Source: Pandoraea faecigallinarum (GTDB taxonomy: Bacteria; Pseudomonadota; Gammaproteobacteria; Burkholderiales; Burkholderiaceae). From it: a stretch of 64,000 nt of DNA. Shown piece after piece: positions 42,223 through 50,984 of this stretch; position 1 is the stretch's first letter; the number at the start of each line of letters is the position of its first letter. The notes below the pieces were generated by a model. The model ran no database searches. It saw only the letters and a list, made by a program, of their open reading frames with translations, and was not told the DNA's origin. Both the position numbers and the translations under genes were made by a program. The DNA lies in assembly GCF_001029105.3 (NCBI RefSeq), contig NZ_CP011807.3:4340001-4404000 (forward strand), read 5' to 3'.

Positions 42223-43620
42223 TCAGAACGGCAGCTTGGCGTCGGGCTTGACAGCGAGGATCGCGCGGCGGAAGTCGTCCTGAATGCGCTTGATCGCCGC
42301 ATCGCTGTCGGCCTCGAAACGCAGCACGATGACCGGCGTGGTGTTCGACGAGCGGGCCAGCCCGAAACCGTCGGCGTATTCGACGCGAATACCGTCGATC
42401 GTGACGACCTGCTTTGCACCGTCGAACCTGGCCGTCTCGCGCAGCTTGTCGATCAGCGCGAAGTTCTCGCCCTCGGCGAGCGGAATCTGGAGTTCCGGCG
42501 TCGAGATCGAATTGGGCAGCGCGTTGAGCACGGCGCTCGGATCGGCAGACCTGGACAGGATTTCGAGCAGACGCGCGCCCGTGTAGAGGCCGTCGTCGAA
42601 CCCGTACCAGCGATCCTTGAAGAACACGTGACCGCTCATCTCGCCGGCCAGCGGCGCGCCGGTTTCCTTGAGTTTGGCCTTGACCAGCGAGTGCCCCGTC
42701 TTCCACATGAGCGGCTCGCCGCCATGCTCGCGCACCCAGCCTGCAAGGTTACGCGTGCACTTCACGTCGTAGATGATCTTCTCGCCCGGGTTGCGGCTCA
42801 GCACTTCGGCAGCGAACAGCATCAGCTGACGATCCGGATAAATGATCTGGCCGTCCTTGGTGACCACGCCGAGACGGTCGCCGTCGCCATCGAACGCCAG
42901 ACCGATTTCCGCATCGGTCGTTTGCAGCGTGCGAATGAGATCCTGAAGGTTTTCGGGATGCGCCGGGTCCGGGTGGTGATTCGGGAACGTGCCATCGACG
43001 TCGCAGAACAGTTCGACGACTTCGCAGCCCAGCGCCTGAAACAACGCCGGCGCGTAAGCACCGGCCACACCGTTGCCGCAATCCACTGCGACTTTCATCG
43101 GACGCGCCAGATGCACGTCGTTGACAATGCGTGCGCGATACGACTCGCCGATCTCGTCGGCAGTGTAGGTGCCTTGTCCGGATTCGAAGTCCTGCGCTTC
43201 GATCAGTCTGGCGAGGCCCTGAATCGCATCGCCGTAGATCGCGCGGCCGCGCAGCACCATCTTGAAACCGTTGTAGTCGGGCGGATTGTGGCTGCCCGTG
43301 ACCATGATGCCCGAGTCGACGACGCGCCCGTGCAGGGTCACGTTGGTGGCGAAATACACCATCGGCGTGACCACGACGCCGATGTCGACCACGTCGACGC
43401 CCGCGGCGCGCAACCCGTCGGACAGCGCGCCGATCAGTTCCGGACCGGAGAGGCGGCCATCACGGCCGACGACGACGGCGTTGCCGCCTTCGCGACGCAG
43501 TGCCGTGCCGAAGGCGCGTCCGATCAGGTGTGCGACGTTGGCATCCAGCGTCTTGCCGACGATGCCGCGAATGTCGTAAGCCTTGAAAATCGCAGGCGAA
43601 ACTTGCGTGGTTTGCGTCAT
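42223..43620 (-). CDS. manB: Phosphomannomutase/phosphoglucomutase
   Basis: Interconverts mannose- or glucose-6-phosphate and the 1-phosphate forms, supplying sugar nucleotides for surface glycans. The 465-residue protein has the phospho-serine loop VTGSHNPPDYNGFK with Ser110, the metal loop AFDGDGDRLGV, and the C-terminal phosphate-binding GLARSSNTTPVIVLR. This matches the AlgC/ManB alpha-D-phosphohexomutase family. A perfect TATAAT -10 hexamer lies upstream on this strand (43751-43756). It is divergent from the flippase gene. It could also support the LPS core genes downstream. Confidence 0.92.
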   Translation of the reverse strand: MTQTTQVSPAIFKAYDIRGIVGKTLDANVAHLIGRAFGTALRREGGNAVVVGRDGRLSGPELIGALSDGLRAAGVDVVDIGVVVTPMVYFATNVTLHGRVVDSGIMVTGSHNPPDYNGFKMVLRGRAIYGDAIQGLARLIEAQDFESGQGTYTADEIGESYRARIVNDVHLARPMKVAVDCGNGVAGAYAPALFQALGCEVVELFCDVDGTFPNHHPDPAHPENLQDLIRTLQTTDAEIGLAFDGDGDRLGVVTKDGQIIYPDRQLMLFAAEVLSRNPGEKIIYDVKCTRNLAGWVREHGGEPLMWKTGHSLVKAKLKETGAPLAGEMSGHVFFKDRWYGFDDGLYTGARLLEILSRSADPSAVLNALPNSISTPELQIPLAEGENFALIDKLRETARFDGAKQVVTIDGIRVEYADGFGLARSSNTTPVIVLRFEADSDAAIKRIQDDFRRAILAVKPDAKLPF

Positions 43621-43750
43621 GGGAAAGAGTCTCTCGGAAACGAGGGGAGAAATTGCACAGAAGATGCCGGGCGTACAGGGGGGTGCACAGACGCCACAGA
43701 CATCGAATCCCGGCAGGAAGCCCGGCCGGGAATGGCTGCATTACGCTAAA

Positions 43751-43756
43751 ATTATA
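43751..43756 (-). promoter_or_regulatory. Putative manB -10 element
   Basis: On the minus strand this reads TATAAT, a perfect -10 hexamer, about 130 bases before the manB start. No convincing -35 match is visible at the right distance. Confidence 0.4.
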
Positions 43757-43878
43757 CGAGACTTCGCCGCACCGCGGCATTTCCCCGAACCCTTGTCAGC
43801 CAGTACCTACATTCCGTTCTGTCGGGCGCGGCCGAACACGACGCCCCGCGCCGGAAGTCCAGTTTCGGTCCACACGCA

Positions 43879-43901
43879 CCGGCCCTCGCAAGGCCGGTTT
43901 T
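43879..43901 (+). terminator. Terminator-like hairpin in the flippase leader
   Basis: CCGGCC and GGCCGG pair around CTCGCAA and are followed by TTTT. No gene reads into it from the left, so it may act as an attenuator for the glycan operon. Confidence 0.55.
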
Positions 43902-43938
43902 GCTTATCTTGAGAACGAGTGAGACGCGCGAGCGCCCC

Positions 43939-45165
43939 ATGCCCTACCGAACGTACCGGACCATTTTCCGCAACATCCTATGGATGCTGACCGAGCGCGG
44001 CGCGCAGATTGCCGGCGGCATTGCGGTGTCCGGACTGCTGGCGCGCAGTCTGGGCGCGGCCCAGTTCGGCCTGTTTCAGTATGCGCAATCGCTCGTGTTT
44101 CTCGCCGCCTCCCTCACGTTGCTGTGCGGCAGCGAAGTCGTGGTGCCGCGCCTTGTCGACAAACCGGAAGCGGAACAGCGCACCGTCATCGCCCACGCGT
44201 TCGTGCTGCGGCTCGCGGCCGCGGCTGTCGCCTACACCCTGCTCACGATCTATGTTCTGGGCTTCGCGGAATCGAATCTGGTCGCCGTGACGCTCTGGCT
44301 CGGGGTGGCGCTGTGGTTCCGGGAGCCGTCGGGCATCGTGATCGCCTGGCTGCAAGCGCGCACGTTCAACCGGCCCGGCGTCACGGCCAATCTTTGCGGG
44401 CTGGGGGCGAAGCTCGCGCTCGTGGCCGTGCTGTTTGCCACGCACGCGGACGTCACGGTGTTCGCCATCGTGTATGCCGTGGAAGCCATTGTCGCGGCTG
44501 CGCTGCTCGTTCGATACTACCTGCGGCATTCGCCGAAGACCGCGATCGTCTGGCATCGCTCGCTGCTGCTCGAACTGCTGCGCAGCGGCGCAACATTCTG
44601 GGGCGGGCTGATGCTGATGATTCTGTTCAAGCGCATTGACCAGCTCGTGCTCAAACCGATCATTCCGCTGTCCGAACTGGGCGCCTACGCGGCCGCCATG
44701 CAGATCACGGAGAACTTCGTGCTGGTCGCGCCGATCATCGCGAATTCGCTCGCGCCGCAGCTGATCTTTCAGACGATGGATAACGCCACCGCCCGGCGCA
44801 ACACGGTGCGTGCCGTCTGGCTGATGGTCGCCGCGGGCGCGAGTCTGGCTGTGCCGATCGCATTGCTGGCCCCCTGGATCGTCCACCTGATCTACGGGGC
44901 GGGATTTGCCGAATCGGCGCAGATTCTGCGAATCTCCGCGCTGATGGGCGTGCTCGTGTTCGCGGACGCCGCACTCAACCTCACGCTCATTCGGCGCGGT
45001 GCGGGGCGCTGGGTCATCGCGAAATGGCTGTGCGCCGCGGTCGTGGCCTTCGCTGTCGTGCGCGGACTCGCTCCGCAACTCGGCGCCTTCGCCGGCGCAT
45101 TGGGGTATGGCGCGGGCTACGCGGCCGCGCTGGTGCTGGGCGTCTGGCTGCTTCGGCGGGATTGA
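43939..45165 (+). CDS. Oligosaccharide flippase (Wzx/RfbX type, OGC-like)
   Basis: A 408-residue polytopic membrane protein with about 12 helices. The start MPYRTYRTIFRNILWM at 43939 is preferred over a TTG at 43900. Blocks such as LGAAQFGLFQYAQSLVFLAA and the later PIIPLSELGAYAAAMQI are typical of polysaccharide flippases that move undecaprenyl-linked glycans to the periplasm. It opens a five-gene run (flippase, three glycosyltransferases, WecA-like enzyme) matching in order the Burkholderia O-glycosylation cluster (ogcX onwards), as I recall it. No wzy polymerase is present, which argues against O-antigen and for a short protein-linked glycan. Confidence 0.85.
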   Translation: MPYRTYRTIFRNILWMLTERGAQIAGGIAVSGLLARSLGAAQFGLFQYAQSLVFLAASLTLLCGSEVVVPRLVDKPEAEQRTVIAHAFVLRLAAAAVAYTLLTIYVLGFAESNLVAVTLWLGVALWFREPSGIVIAWLQARTFNRPGVTANLCGLGAKLALVAVLFATHADVTVFAIVYAVEAIVAAALLVRYYLRHSPKTAIVWHRSLLLELLRSGATFWGGLMLMILFKRIDQLVLKPIIPLSELGAYAAAMQITENFVLVAPIIANSLAPQLIFQTMDNATARRNTVRAVWLMVAAGASLAVPIALLAPWIVHLIYGAGFAESAQILRISALMGVLVFADAALNLTLIRRGAGRWVIAKWLCAAVVAFAVVRGLAPQLGAFAGALGYGAGYAAALVLGVWLLRRD

Positions 45166-45193
45166 GGCGGGATTGAGACTGGACCGAGACGAG

Positions 45194-46339
45194 ATGACGA
45201 TGATCGATTCGCGCACATCGCCCGACACCCCCCGCGCCCGCACGCTGTGTCTGTTCACCGGCACCCTTGCGGCATTCGCGGGCGCGGAGCGCGCCACCGC
45301 GACCCTTGCCAACGCGCTCGCCGCACGCGGGCACCGCGTTCACGTGCTGTCGCTGTGGGGCGATACGCCGGTCTTCGACCTGTCGCCCGGCGTTGTGCAT
45401 CATGCGATGTTTCGCGAGCGCGTGGCGTTCAGACATCACTATGTGCCGATCGTGCGCCAGGTGCGGCGTTACGTGCGCGCCCATGACATCGACGTGATGA
45501 TCGACGTCGACCCGATGCTCGCGCTCTACACGCTACCGGCCACATTCGCTCTGCCGTTGCGGCGCATCGCGTGGGAGCACAGCACTTACGCCAGCGATCT
45601 CGGCCGCCGCGCCCGCCGCTGGGCGCGCGCGCTTGCGGCGCGCCGGTACGAGGCCGTGGTGGTCCTGACCGACGCCGACCGCGACGCCTGGCAGGCGCAT
45701 CATCGCCACGCCCGTGCGCAATTCGTCACCCTGCCCAATCCCCTGGGCATTCCGATTCCGGACACCGCCCCGGCGCCGGCCGGCGAACGCTGCATTCTCG
45801 CGGTCGGCCGTCTGGTGCCCGAAAAGGGCTTCGACCGGCTAATCGACGCGTGGGCGCGCATTGCCTCCGACGCGCCGGGCTGGCAGGTGTCGATCGTCGG
45901 CGACGGGCCGTTGCGCGACGACCTGCTCAGGCAGGCGCAGGCTCTCGGCGTGGCGGACACGGTACACGTGCTGCCTGCCGTCGCGAATATCGCGCAGCAC
46001 TACGCGCGCGCATCGATCTACTGCCTGCCATCGCGTCGCGAGAGCTTCGGGCTGGTGTTGATCGAGACGAAGGCCTACGCGGTGCCGGTCGTGGCTTACG
46101 CCGCCGACGCCGGGCCGCGCGCGCTGCTCCGTCACGGTGTGGATAGCCTCGTCGTGGATGACGGCGACATCGCGGGACTGGCGAGCGCAATGCGCCAGCT
46201 CGTCGGCGACGCGGGCCTGCGCCGCCGGCTCGGGCTGGCCGGTTACGCCCATGCACGGCATTTCCGTGCCGACGCCATCGCCGCGCGCTGGGAAGCGCTG
46301 TGGGACGCCGCCGCACCTGCGCTGACGGAGGCACGATGA
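45194..46339 (+). CDS. Glycosyltransferase family 4 (OGC-like)
   Basis: A 381-residue retaining GT-B glycosyltransferase. The start MTMIDSRTSPDTP at 45194 follows a GAGACGAG stretch; the upstream frame overlaps the flippase. The N-terminal domain has FTGTLAAFAGAERATATLAN. The C-terminal domain has AVGRLVPEKGFDRLIDAW and the donor-binding ESFGLVLIETKAY, the E-x7-E motif. It likely adds one sugar to an undecaprenyl-linked acceptor in the cytoplasm. It overlaps the next glycosyltransferase gene by ATGA. Donor sugar cannot be read from sequence. Confidence 0.88.
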   Translation: MTMIDSRTSPDTPRARTLCLFTGTLAAFAGAERATATLANALAARGHRVHVLSLWGDTPVFDLSPGVVHHAMFRERVAFRHHYVPIVRQVRRYVRAHDIDVMIDVDPMLALYTLPATFALPLRRIAWEHSTYASDLGRRARRWARALAARRYEAVVVLTDADRDAWQAHHRHARAQFVTLPNPLGIPIPDTAPAPAGERCILAVGRLVPEKGFDRLIDAWARIASDAPGWQVSIVGDGPLRDDLLRQAQALGVADTVHVLPAVANIAQHYARASIYCLPSRRESFGLVLIETKAYAVPVVAYAADAGPRALLRHGVDSLVVDDGDIAGLASAMRQLVGDAGLRRRLGLAGYAHARHFRADAIAARWEALWDAAAPALTEAR

Positions 46340-47487
46340 AGATCGCCCTGTTCGTCACCGGTCTGCAACTTGGCGGCGCGGAGACGCAGGTCGCCGATCT
46401 CGCCAGGGGCTTTCTCGCACGCGGTCATGACGTCACGCTGATCTCATTGACCGGCGCTTGCGCCATCGCCCTGCCGGAGTCGCCGCGCTTCATCCGCCTC
46501 GAACTGGGCGCGGGCAAGTCGCCGGTCTCTCTGGCACGTGCCATGCAGCGTCTCGTGTCGTACTTGCGCGCCTGGCGGCCCGACGTCGTTCACGCCCACA
46601 TGGTTCACGCGAATCTGATGGCGCGCGTGGCACGATGGTTCGTGTCGATGCCGGTGCTGGTGACGAGCGCTCACAGCCGCAACGAGGGCGGCCGGGCGCG
46701 CATGCTCGCCTATCGGCTAACGGACCGCTGGACGGATCTCACGACCAACGTCAGCGACGACGCCGTCGCCGCCTTCATCGCGCAGGGCGCCGCTCCGGCC
46801 ACCCGCATCGTCAGCATGCCCAACGGCATCGACACCGGGCGCTATCGGCCGGACCCCCAGGTACGCTCACATTGGCGCGGCATGATGCCGGGTCTGCCCG
46901 CGGCATCGACGGACAGCGCGCCCGTCGTGTTCGCCGCGGGCCGCATGGTCGAGGCGAAGGACTATCCGACGTTGATCGGCGCCTTCGCGCGCGTGCTCGA
47001 CGCCATGCCCGACGCGCGACTGTTCATTGCGGGCGACGGCGCGTTGCTCGCATCGATGCAGGCACTGGTGAAGACGAGGGGGCTTGCGCATGCCATCACG
47101 CTGCTCGGACGCCGCAATGACATCGCGCAATGGATGTGCGCGGCCGATGTATACGCGATGTCCTCCGCGTGGGAGGGCTTGCCGCTCGTGATCGGCGAGG
47201 CGATGGCCAGCGGCCTGCCCATCGTATCGACGGACTGCGGCGGCGTTCGGGAACTGGTGGGCGACACCGGCCTGCAAACGTCGCACAACACCCTGGTGCC
47301 GGTCGGCGATGCGCCAGCCCTCGGCGACGCGCTGCTCCGCCACCTGCGCGCCACGCCCGAGGACCGGCAGGCCGCCGGCGCGGCCAACCGCGAACGCATC
47401 GTCGCCCGCTACTCGCTCGACGCCATCGTGACGCGCTGGCTCGACACGTATGCCCGTTTGCGCGGCGACACCCGCGCGAACGCCTGA
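46336..47487 (+). CDS. Glycosyltransferase family 4 (OGC-like)
   Basis: A 383-residue GT-B glycosyltransferase starting MKIALFVTGLQLGGAETQVA, a typical GT4 opening with the GGAE motif. GGAG lies upstream and the start overlaps the previous stop by 4 bases. The donor-site motif is WEGLPLVIGEAMASGLP (about residues 281-297), followed by STDCGGVREL. It is the second of three consecutive glycosyltransferases between a flippase and a WecA-like enzyme, consistent with assembly of a short oligosaccharide. Confidence 0.88.
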   Translation: MKIALFVTGLQLGGAETQVADLARGFLARGHDVTLISLTGACAIALPESPRFIRLELGAGKSPVSLARAMQRLVSYLRAWRPDVVHAHMVHANLMARVARWFVSMPVLVTSAHSRNEGGRARMLAYRLTDRWTDLTTNVSDDAVAAFIAQGAAPATRIVSMPNGIDTGRYRPDPQVRSHWRGMMPGLPAASTDSAPVVFAAGRMVEAKDYPTLIGAFARVLDAMPDARLFIAGDGALLASMQALVKTRGLAHAITLLGRRNDIAQWMCAADVYAMSSAWEGLPLVIGEAMASGLPIVSTDCGGVRELVGDTGLQTSHNTLVPVGDAPALGDALLRHLRATPEDRQAAGAANRERIVARYSLDAIVTRWLDTYARLRGDTRANA

Positions 47488-47506
47488 CTTTCACGGCACT
47501 CCGTCA

Positions 47507-48673
47507 ATGACATTCCCGGTCCTGCTCTGCTCCAACACGTTCTGGTCGATCTACAACTTCCGGCGCGGCCCGATTGCGGCCATGCTCGCGGCCGGCCATC
47601 CGGTTCACGTTGCCGCGCCGGACGACGAATTCGCCGCGCCGCTCGCGCAGATGGGGTGCGTGGTGCACCGCGTGCCGATGGCGGCAAAGGGGCAGAATCC
47701 GCTTCAGGACTTCGGCCTGATGTGGCGGCTTTATCGCCTCTACCGGCAAGTGCGCCCGTCCGTCGTCTTTCACTACACCATCAAACCGAACATCTACGGC
47801 TCGATTGCCGCGCACTTCGCCCGCATTCCCGCCGTCTCGATGACGACCGGCCTGGGGTACGTCTTCATCCGGGAGTCGCTGACCACGCGTCTCGCACGCC
47901 AGCTCTACCGCGTGGCCTTCCGGCATACGCTGGAGAACTGGTTTCTGAACGTCGAAGATCATCGGACGTTCGTCGACGGCGGACTCGTCGCGCTGGGCAA
48001 GACACGCCTGCTGCCGGGCGAAGGCGTGGATCTGACGCATTTCGCGAAGGCCGCATGGCCAGCACCGGACGCACCGAATGCACCGAATGCACCGGACGCC
48101 GCGCCGGGAACGGCACCCGCCGTTCGCTTTCTCCTGATCGCGCGTTTGCTGCGGGACAAAGGGGTATTGGAATACGTGGAGGCCGCGCGAACCATCCGTG
48201 CCGAGATGCCTCACGTCACCTTCCAGATTCTGGGCGCGGCGGATGTCGAGAACCCCACGGCGATCTCCCGCACCGAGGTGAACGCGTGGCAACGGGAAGG
48301 CGTCGTCGACTATCTCGGTACCACGGGCGATGTGCGCCCCTTCATCGCCAACGCGCACTGCGTGGTGCTACCGTCGTACCGGGAAGGCCTGTCGCGAACG
48401 TTGCTCGAAGCTGCCGCCATGGCACGTCCGCTGATCGCCACCGACGTGCCGGGGTGCCGCGACGTGATCGACGACGGTGTCACGGGGTATCTCGTGCCGC
48501 CGCGCGACGCCGCCGCACTGGCGGCACGCCTGCGCGACGTGGCCCGTCAGCCTGCGGCCGATCTCGTCCGGATGGGCGAAGCCGGGCGTGCTAAAGTAGC
48601 GCGCCAATTCGACGAACACGTCGTCGTTGCAGAGTATTTTCGGGTTCTCGGATCCCTTCACGCATCATGCTGA
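47507..48673 (+). CDS. Glycosyltransferase family 4, PglA-like (OGC-like)
   Basis: A 388-residue GT-B enzyme starting MTFPVLLCSNTFWSIYNFRR. The block KPNIYGSIAAHFARIPAVS and the donor-site REGLSRTLLEAAAMARPLI resemble the PglA/WbpX-like group that adds N-acetylhexosamine to undecaprenyl-linked HexNAc. A proline/alanine linker between the two domains (about residues 187-198) is built from four 9-base repeats at 48065-48100. It overlaps the WecA-like gene by 7 bases. It may be the second-sugar transferase after the initiating enzyme. Confidence 0.87.
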   Translation: MTFPVLLCSNTFWSIYNFRRGPIAAMLAAGHPVHVAAPDDEFAAPLAQMGCVVHRVPMAAKGQNPLQDFGLMWRLYRLYRQVRPSVVFHYTIKPNIYGSIAAHFARIPAVSMTTGLGYVFIRESLTTRLARQLYRVAFRHTLENWFLNVEDHRTFVDGGLVALGKTRLLPGEGVDLTHFAKAAWPAPDAPNAPNAPDAAPGTAPAVRFLLIARLLRDKGVLEYVEAARTIRAEMPHVTFQILGAADVENPTAISRTEVNAWQREGVVDYLGTTGDVRPFIANAHCVVLPSYREGLSRTLLEAAAMARPLIATDVPGCRDVIDDGVTGYLVPPRDAAALAARLRDVARQPAADLVRMGEAGRAKVARQFDEHVVVAEYFRVLGSLHASC

Positions 48674-49758
48674 GTCTCGCTATCGCCCTCGTGGTGTCGT
48701 TCGTCACGACATTGTTGATCGTCCGCTACGCGCACGTTCACTCCCGTTTCTCCGGCGATAGCGATGTCGCCGGCGTACAGAAATTTCACGTGCGTCCGGT
48801 GCCGCGTATCGGCGGCGTCGGCATTCTCGCCGGCCTGCTCGTCTCCGCGTCGGCGCTCAGCTTGTCCTACCCCGCCGTGTCGCGCGACATTCTGCTGCTC
48901 GTTGCATGCGGCCTGCCCGCGTTCCTGTCCGGCTTCATCGAGGATCTGACGAAGAAGGTCACGCCCACGGTACGTCTTGTGTGCACGATGTTCGCCGCGC
49001 TGCTCGCGTGGCTGGTGCTCGATATTCACATCACGCGCGTGGACATCGGCGTGGCCGACCGCGCGCTGCTCGCGGCTGCTGTCTCGGTGCCGCTCACGGT
49101 GCTGTGCGTGGCGGGCATGGCCAACGCCGTGAACATCATCGACGGCTTCAACGGCCTCGCGGCCATGGTCGCGATGATCATGTTCGCCTCGCTTGGCTAC
49201 GTTGGGTTCCAGGTGCAGGACCCGATCGTGCTCACCACGTCGATGATCATGGTCGGCGCGATCCTCGGCTTCTTCATCTTCAATTTCCCCGGCGGACTGA
49301 TCTTCCTCGGTGACGGCGGCGCCTACTTCCTCGGCTTCATGCTCGCCGAAATCGCCATTCTGCTCGTGATGCGCAACCCGCAGGTGTCGCCCTGGTATCC
49401 CGCGCTGATGGTGATTTATCCCGCTTTCGAAGTCTGCTTCTCGATCTACCGCAAGCGCTTCGTGCGCGGCATTTCGCCCGGCATTCCGGACGGCGTGCAT
49501 CTGCACATGCTGGTCTACAAGCGGCTGATGCGCTGGGCCGCGGGCGCGCGCACGGCGAGCGCCCTCACGCAACGCAATTCCTTGACCTCTCCGTACCTTT
49601 GGCTGCTATGCTTGCTGGCAGTGATCCCGGCGACGGTTTTCTGGCGGCATAGCGTGGTGCTTGCACTGTGCTGCGTCGCTTTCATGGTGACGTATGTGTG
49701 GCTGTATCTGAGCATCGTCCGCTTCAAGGCGCCACGCTGGCTGATCTACAAGAAATGA
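48667..49758 (+). CDS. WecA-like polyprenyl-phosphate sugar-1-phosphate transferase (OGC initiating enzyme)
   Basis: A 363-residue integral membrane enzyme with about 11 helices. It has the MraY/WecA-family motifs KFHVRPVPRIGGVGI near residue 39, NAVNIIDGFNGLA near 155 with the catalytic Asp, and FLGDGGAYFLGF near 215, then HLHMLVYKRL. It would transfer a HexNAc-1-phosphate to undecaprenyl phosphate, starting glycan assembly at the inner membrane. It closes the five-gene run and overlaps the previous gene. In Burkholderia the corresponding gene is called ogcI, as I recall. The first sugar is not determined by sequence. Confidence 0.9.
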   Translation: MLSLAIALVVSFVTTLLIVRYAHVHSRFSGDSDVAGVQKFHVRPVPRIGGVGILAGLLVSASALSLSYPAVSRDILLLVACGLPAFLSGFIEDLTKKVTPTVRLVCTMFAALLAWLVLDIHITRVDIGVADRALLAAAVSVPLTVLCVAGMANAVNIIDGFNGLAAMVAMIMFASLGYVGFQVQDPIVLTTSMIMVGAILGFFIFNFPGGLIFLGDGGAYFLGFMLAEIAILLVMRNPQVSPWYPALMVIYPAFEVCFSIYRKRFVRGISPGIPDGVHLHMLVYKRLMRWAAGARTASALTQRNSLTSPYLWLLCLLAVIPATVFWRHSVVLALCCVAFMVTYVWLYLSIVRFKAPRWLIYKK

Positions 49759-49852
49759 ACGACCACGGGGGGCAACGCGCGCGAAAGTGCGCGGCCGCGG
49801 CACACGGAATCCCCCGATCGGGACAACAAGACAAGACAGCGCCACCAACGCG

Positions 49853-50890
49853 ATGCGTGACATCTATGCCATCGGCGACCTGCAAGGTTGCCAAACGTCG
49901 TTTGAACAACTGCTCGGGCGTTTGCCGCCGCACGCCGATCTCTGGCTCGCCGGCGATCTCGTCAATCGTGGCCCGCGCTCGCTCGATACGCTGCGTCAGG
50001 TCATTGCGCTGGGCGAGCGTGTCACCGCGGTGCTCGGCAATCACGATCTGCATCTTCTGGCCGTAGCCGCCGGCGTACGTCAGGCGCATGGCAGCGACAC
50101 CCTCGACGATATTCTCAATGCACCGGACCGCGATGCCCTCATCGACTGGGTGCGCCGTCAGCCGTTGGCGCACTTCGCACATGGGCATCTGATGGTGCAC
50201 GCCGGGGTCCTGCCGCAATGGGATGCCGAACAGGTCGTCCGGCTGGCGGGCGATGTGCAGGCGCAACTGCGCAGCCCCGACTGGAAGGTGTTTCTCTCGC
50301 GCATGTTCGGCAATCAGCCCGATCAGTGGCAGCCGGGGCTGAACGACGAAGACCGTCAGCGTCTCACGATCAATGCCCTCACGCGCATGCGCTTTTGCAC
50401 GGCAGATGGCCGCATCGACTTCAAGATCAAGGAAGGTGCCGACGCCGCCACCGACTCGCTCAAGCCGTGGTTCGACGCTCCGGGCCGCCGTACGGCGGAC
50501 GTGACGATGGTGTTCGGCCACTGGTCGGCGCTCGGGCTGGTGATGCGCGACGACGTGCTCGGACTCGATACGGGATGCGTGTGGGGCGGCAAGCTCACAG
50601 CAGTCAAACTCGCCAGTACGCCCGCCGGACGCGAGCTGATCCAGATCGATTGCCCGCGGATTCGCGACCCGCTCGCCACGAGCGACCAGAGGCGCAACAA
50701 GATGAAAACGGCGGAGAAGGCCGAAGATGCGCTCAAAGCCGCCAAGGCCGAGAAGCTGGACAAGTTCGGAAAGGCGGCGCGCAAGCTGGAAAAAGCGGCG
50801 AAGGCGGCGAAGGCAGAAAAGTCGGCGAGGGACGAGAAAACCGAAAAGGTCGAGAAGGCCGAGAAGGGAACGAAACGCAAGGCCGAGTGA
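49853..50890 (+). CDS. apaH: Diadenosine tetraphosphatase with Lys/Ala/Glu-rich C-terminal extension
   Basis: Hydrolyses Ap4A symmetrically to two ADP. The phosphoesterase core is clear: IGDLQGC (about 7-13), AGDLVNRGP (32-40) and VLGNHDLHLL (about 59-68), with GHWSALG and GLDTGCVWGGKL near the end of the core. The core fills about 275 residues, the usual ApaH length. Beyond it lies a 65-residue tail (about 281-345) made almost only of Lys, Ala and Glu, ending EKGTKRKAE, resembling histone-H1-like or nucleic-acid-binding tails. ATG 49853 begins MRDIYAIGD, the expected N-terminus. It follows the glycan genes by 94 bases. Confidence 0.93.
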   Translation: MRDIYAIGDLQGCQTSFEQLLGRLPPHADLWLAGDLVNRGPRSLDTLRQVIALGERVTAVLGNHDLHLLAVAAGVRQAHGSDTLDDILNAPDRDALIDWVRRQPLAHFAHGHLMVHAGVLPQWDAEQVVRLAGDVQAQLRSPDWKVFLSRMFGNQPDQWQPGLNDEDRQRLTINALTRMRFCTADGRIDFKIKEGADAATDSLKPWFDAPGRRTADVTMVFGHWSALGLVMRDDVLGLDTGCVWGGKLTAVKLASTPAGRELIQIDCPRIRDPLATSDQRRNKMKTAEKAEDALKAAKAEKLDKFGKAARKLEKAAKAAKAEKSARDEKTEKVEKAEKGTKRKAE

Positions 50891-50930
50891 TCGCGCGGCA
50901 TGGCGCCGCGCCGGTCGTGGCCATCCAACA

Positions 50931-50958
50931 AAAAACGGCACACTCGGGTGCCGTTTTT
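50931..50958. terminator. Terminator between convergent apaH and plsC
   Basis: AAAAACGGCAC and GTGCCGTTTTT pair around a 6-base loop, with A and T runs on both sides. Confidence 0.88.
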
Positions 50959-50984
50959 GTCGCCAGCGCGGGCAACGCCTCGAT

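Larger units (their letters stand above)
43621..43938. other. Divergent intergenic region between manB and flippase
   Basis: These 318 bases contain the probable manB -10 element (43751-43756) and a terminator-like hairpin 37 bases before the flippase start (43879-43901). No gene is recognised. Confidence 0.5.

Noticed and set aside
43939..49758. O-antigen cluster
   Set aside because: No wzy, wzz or sugar-nucleotide synthesis genes; a short protein-linked glycan fits better.
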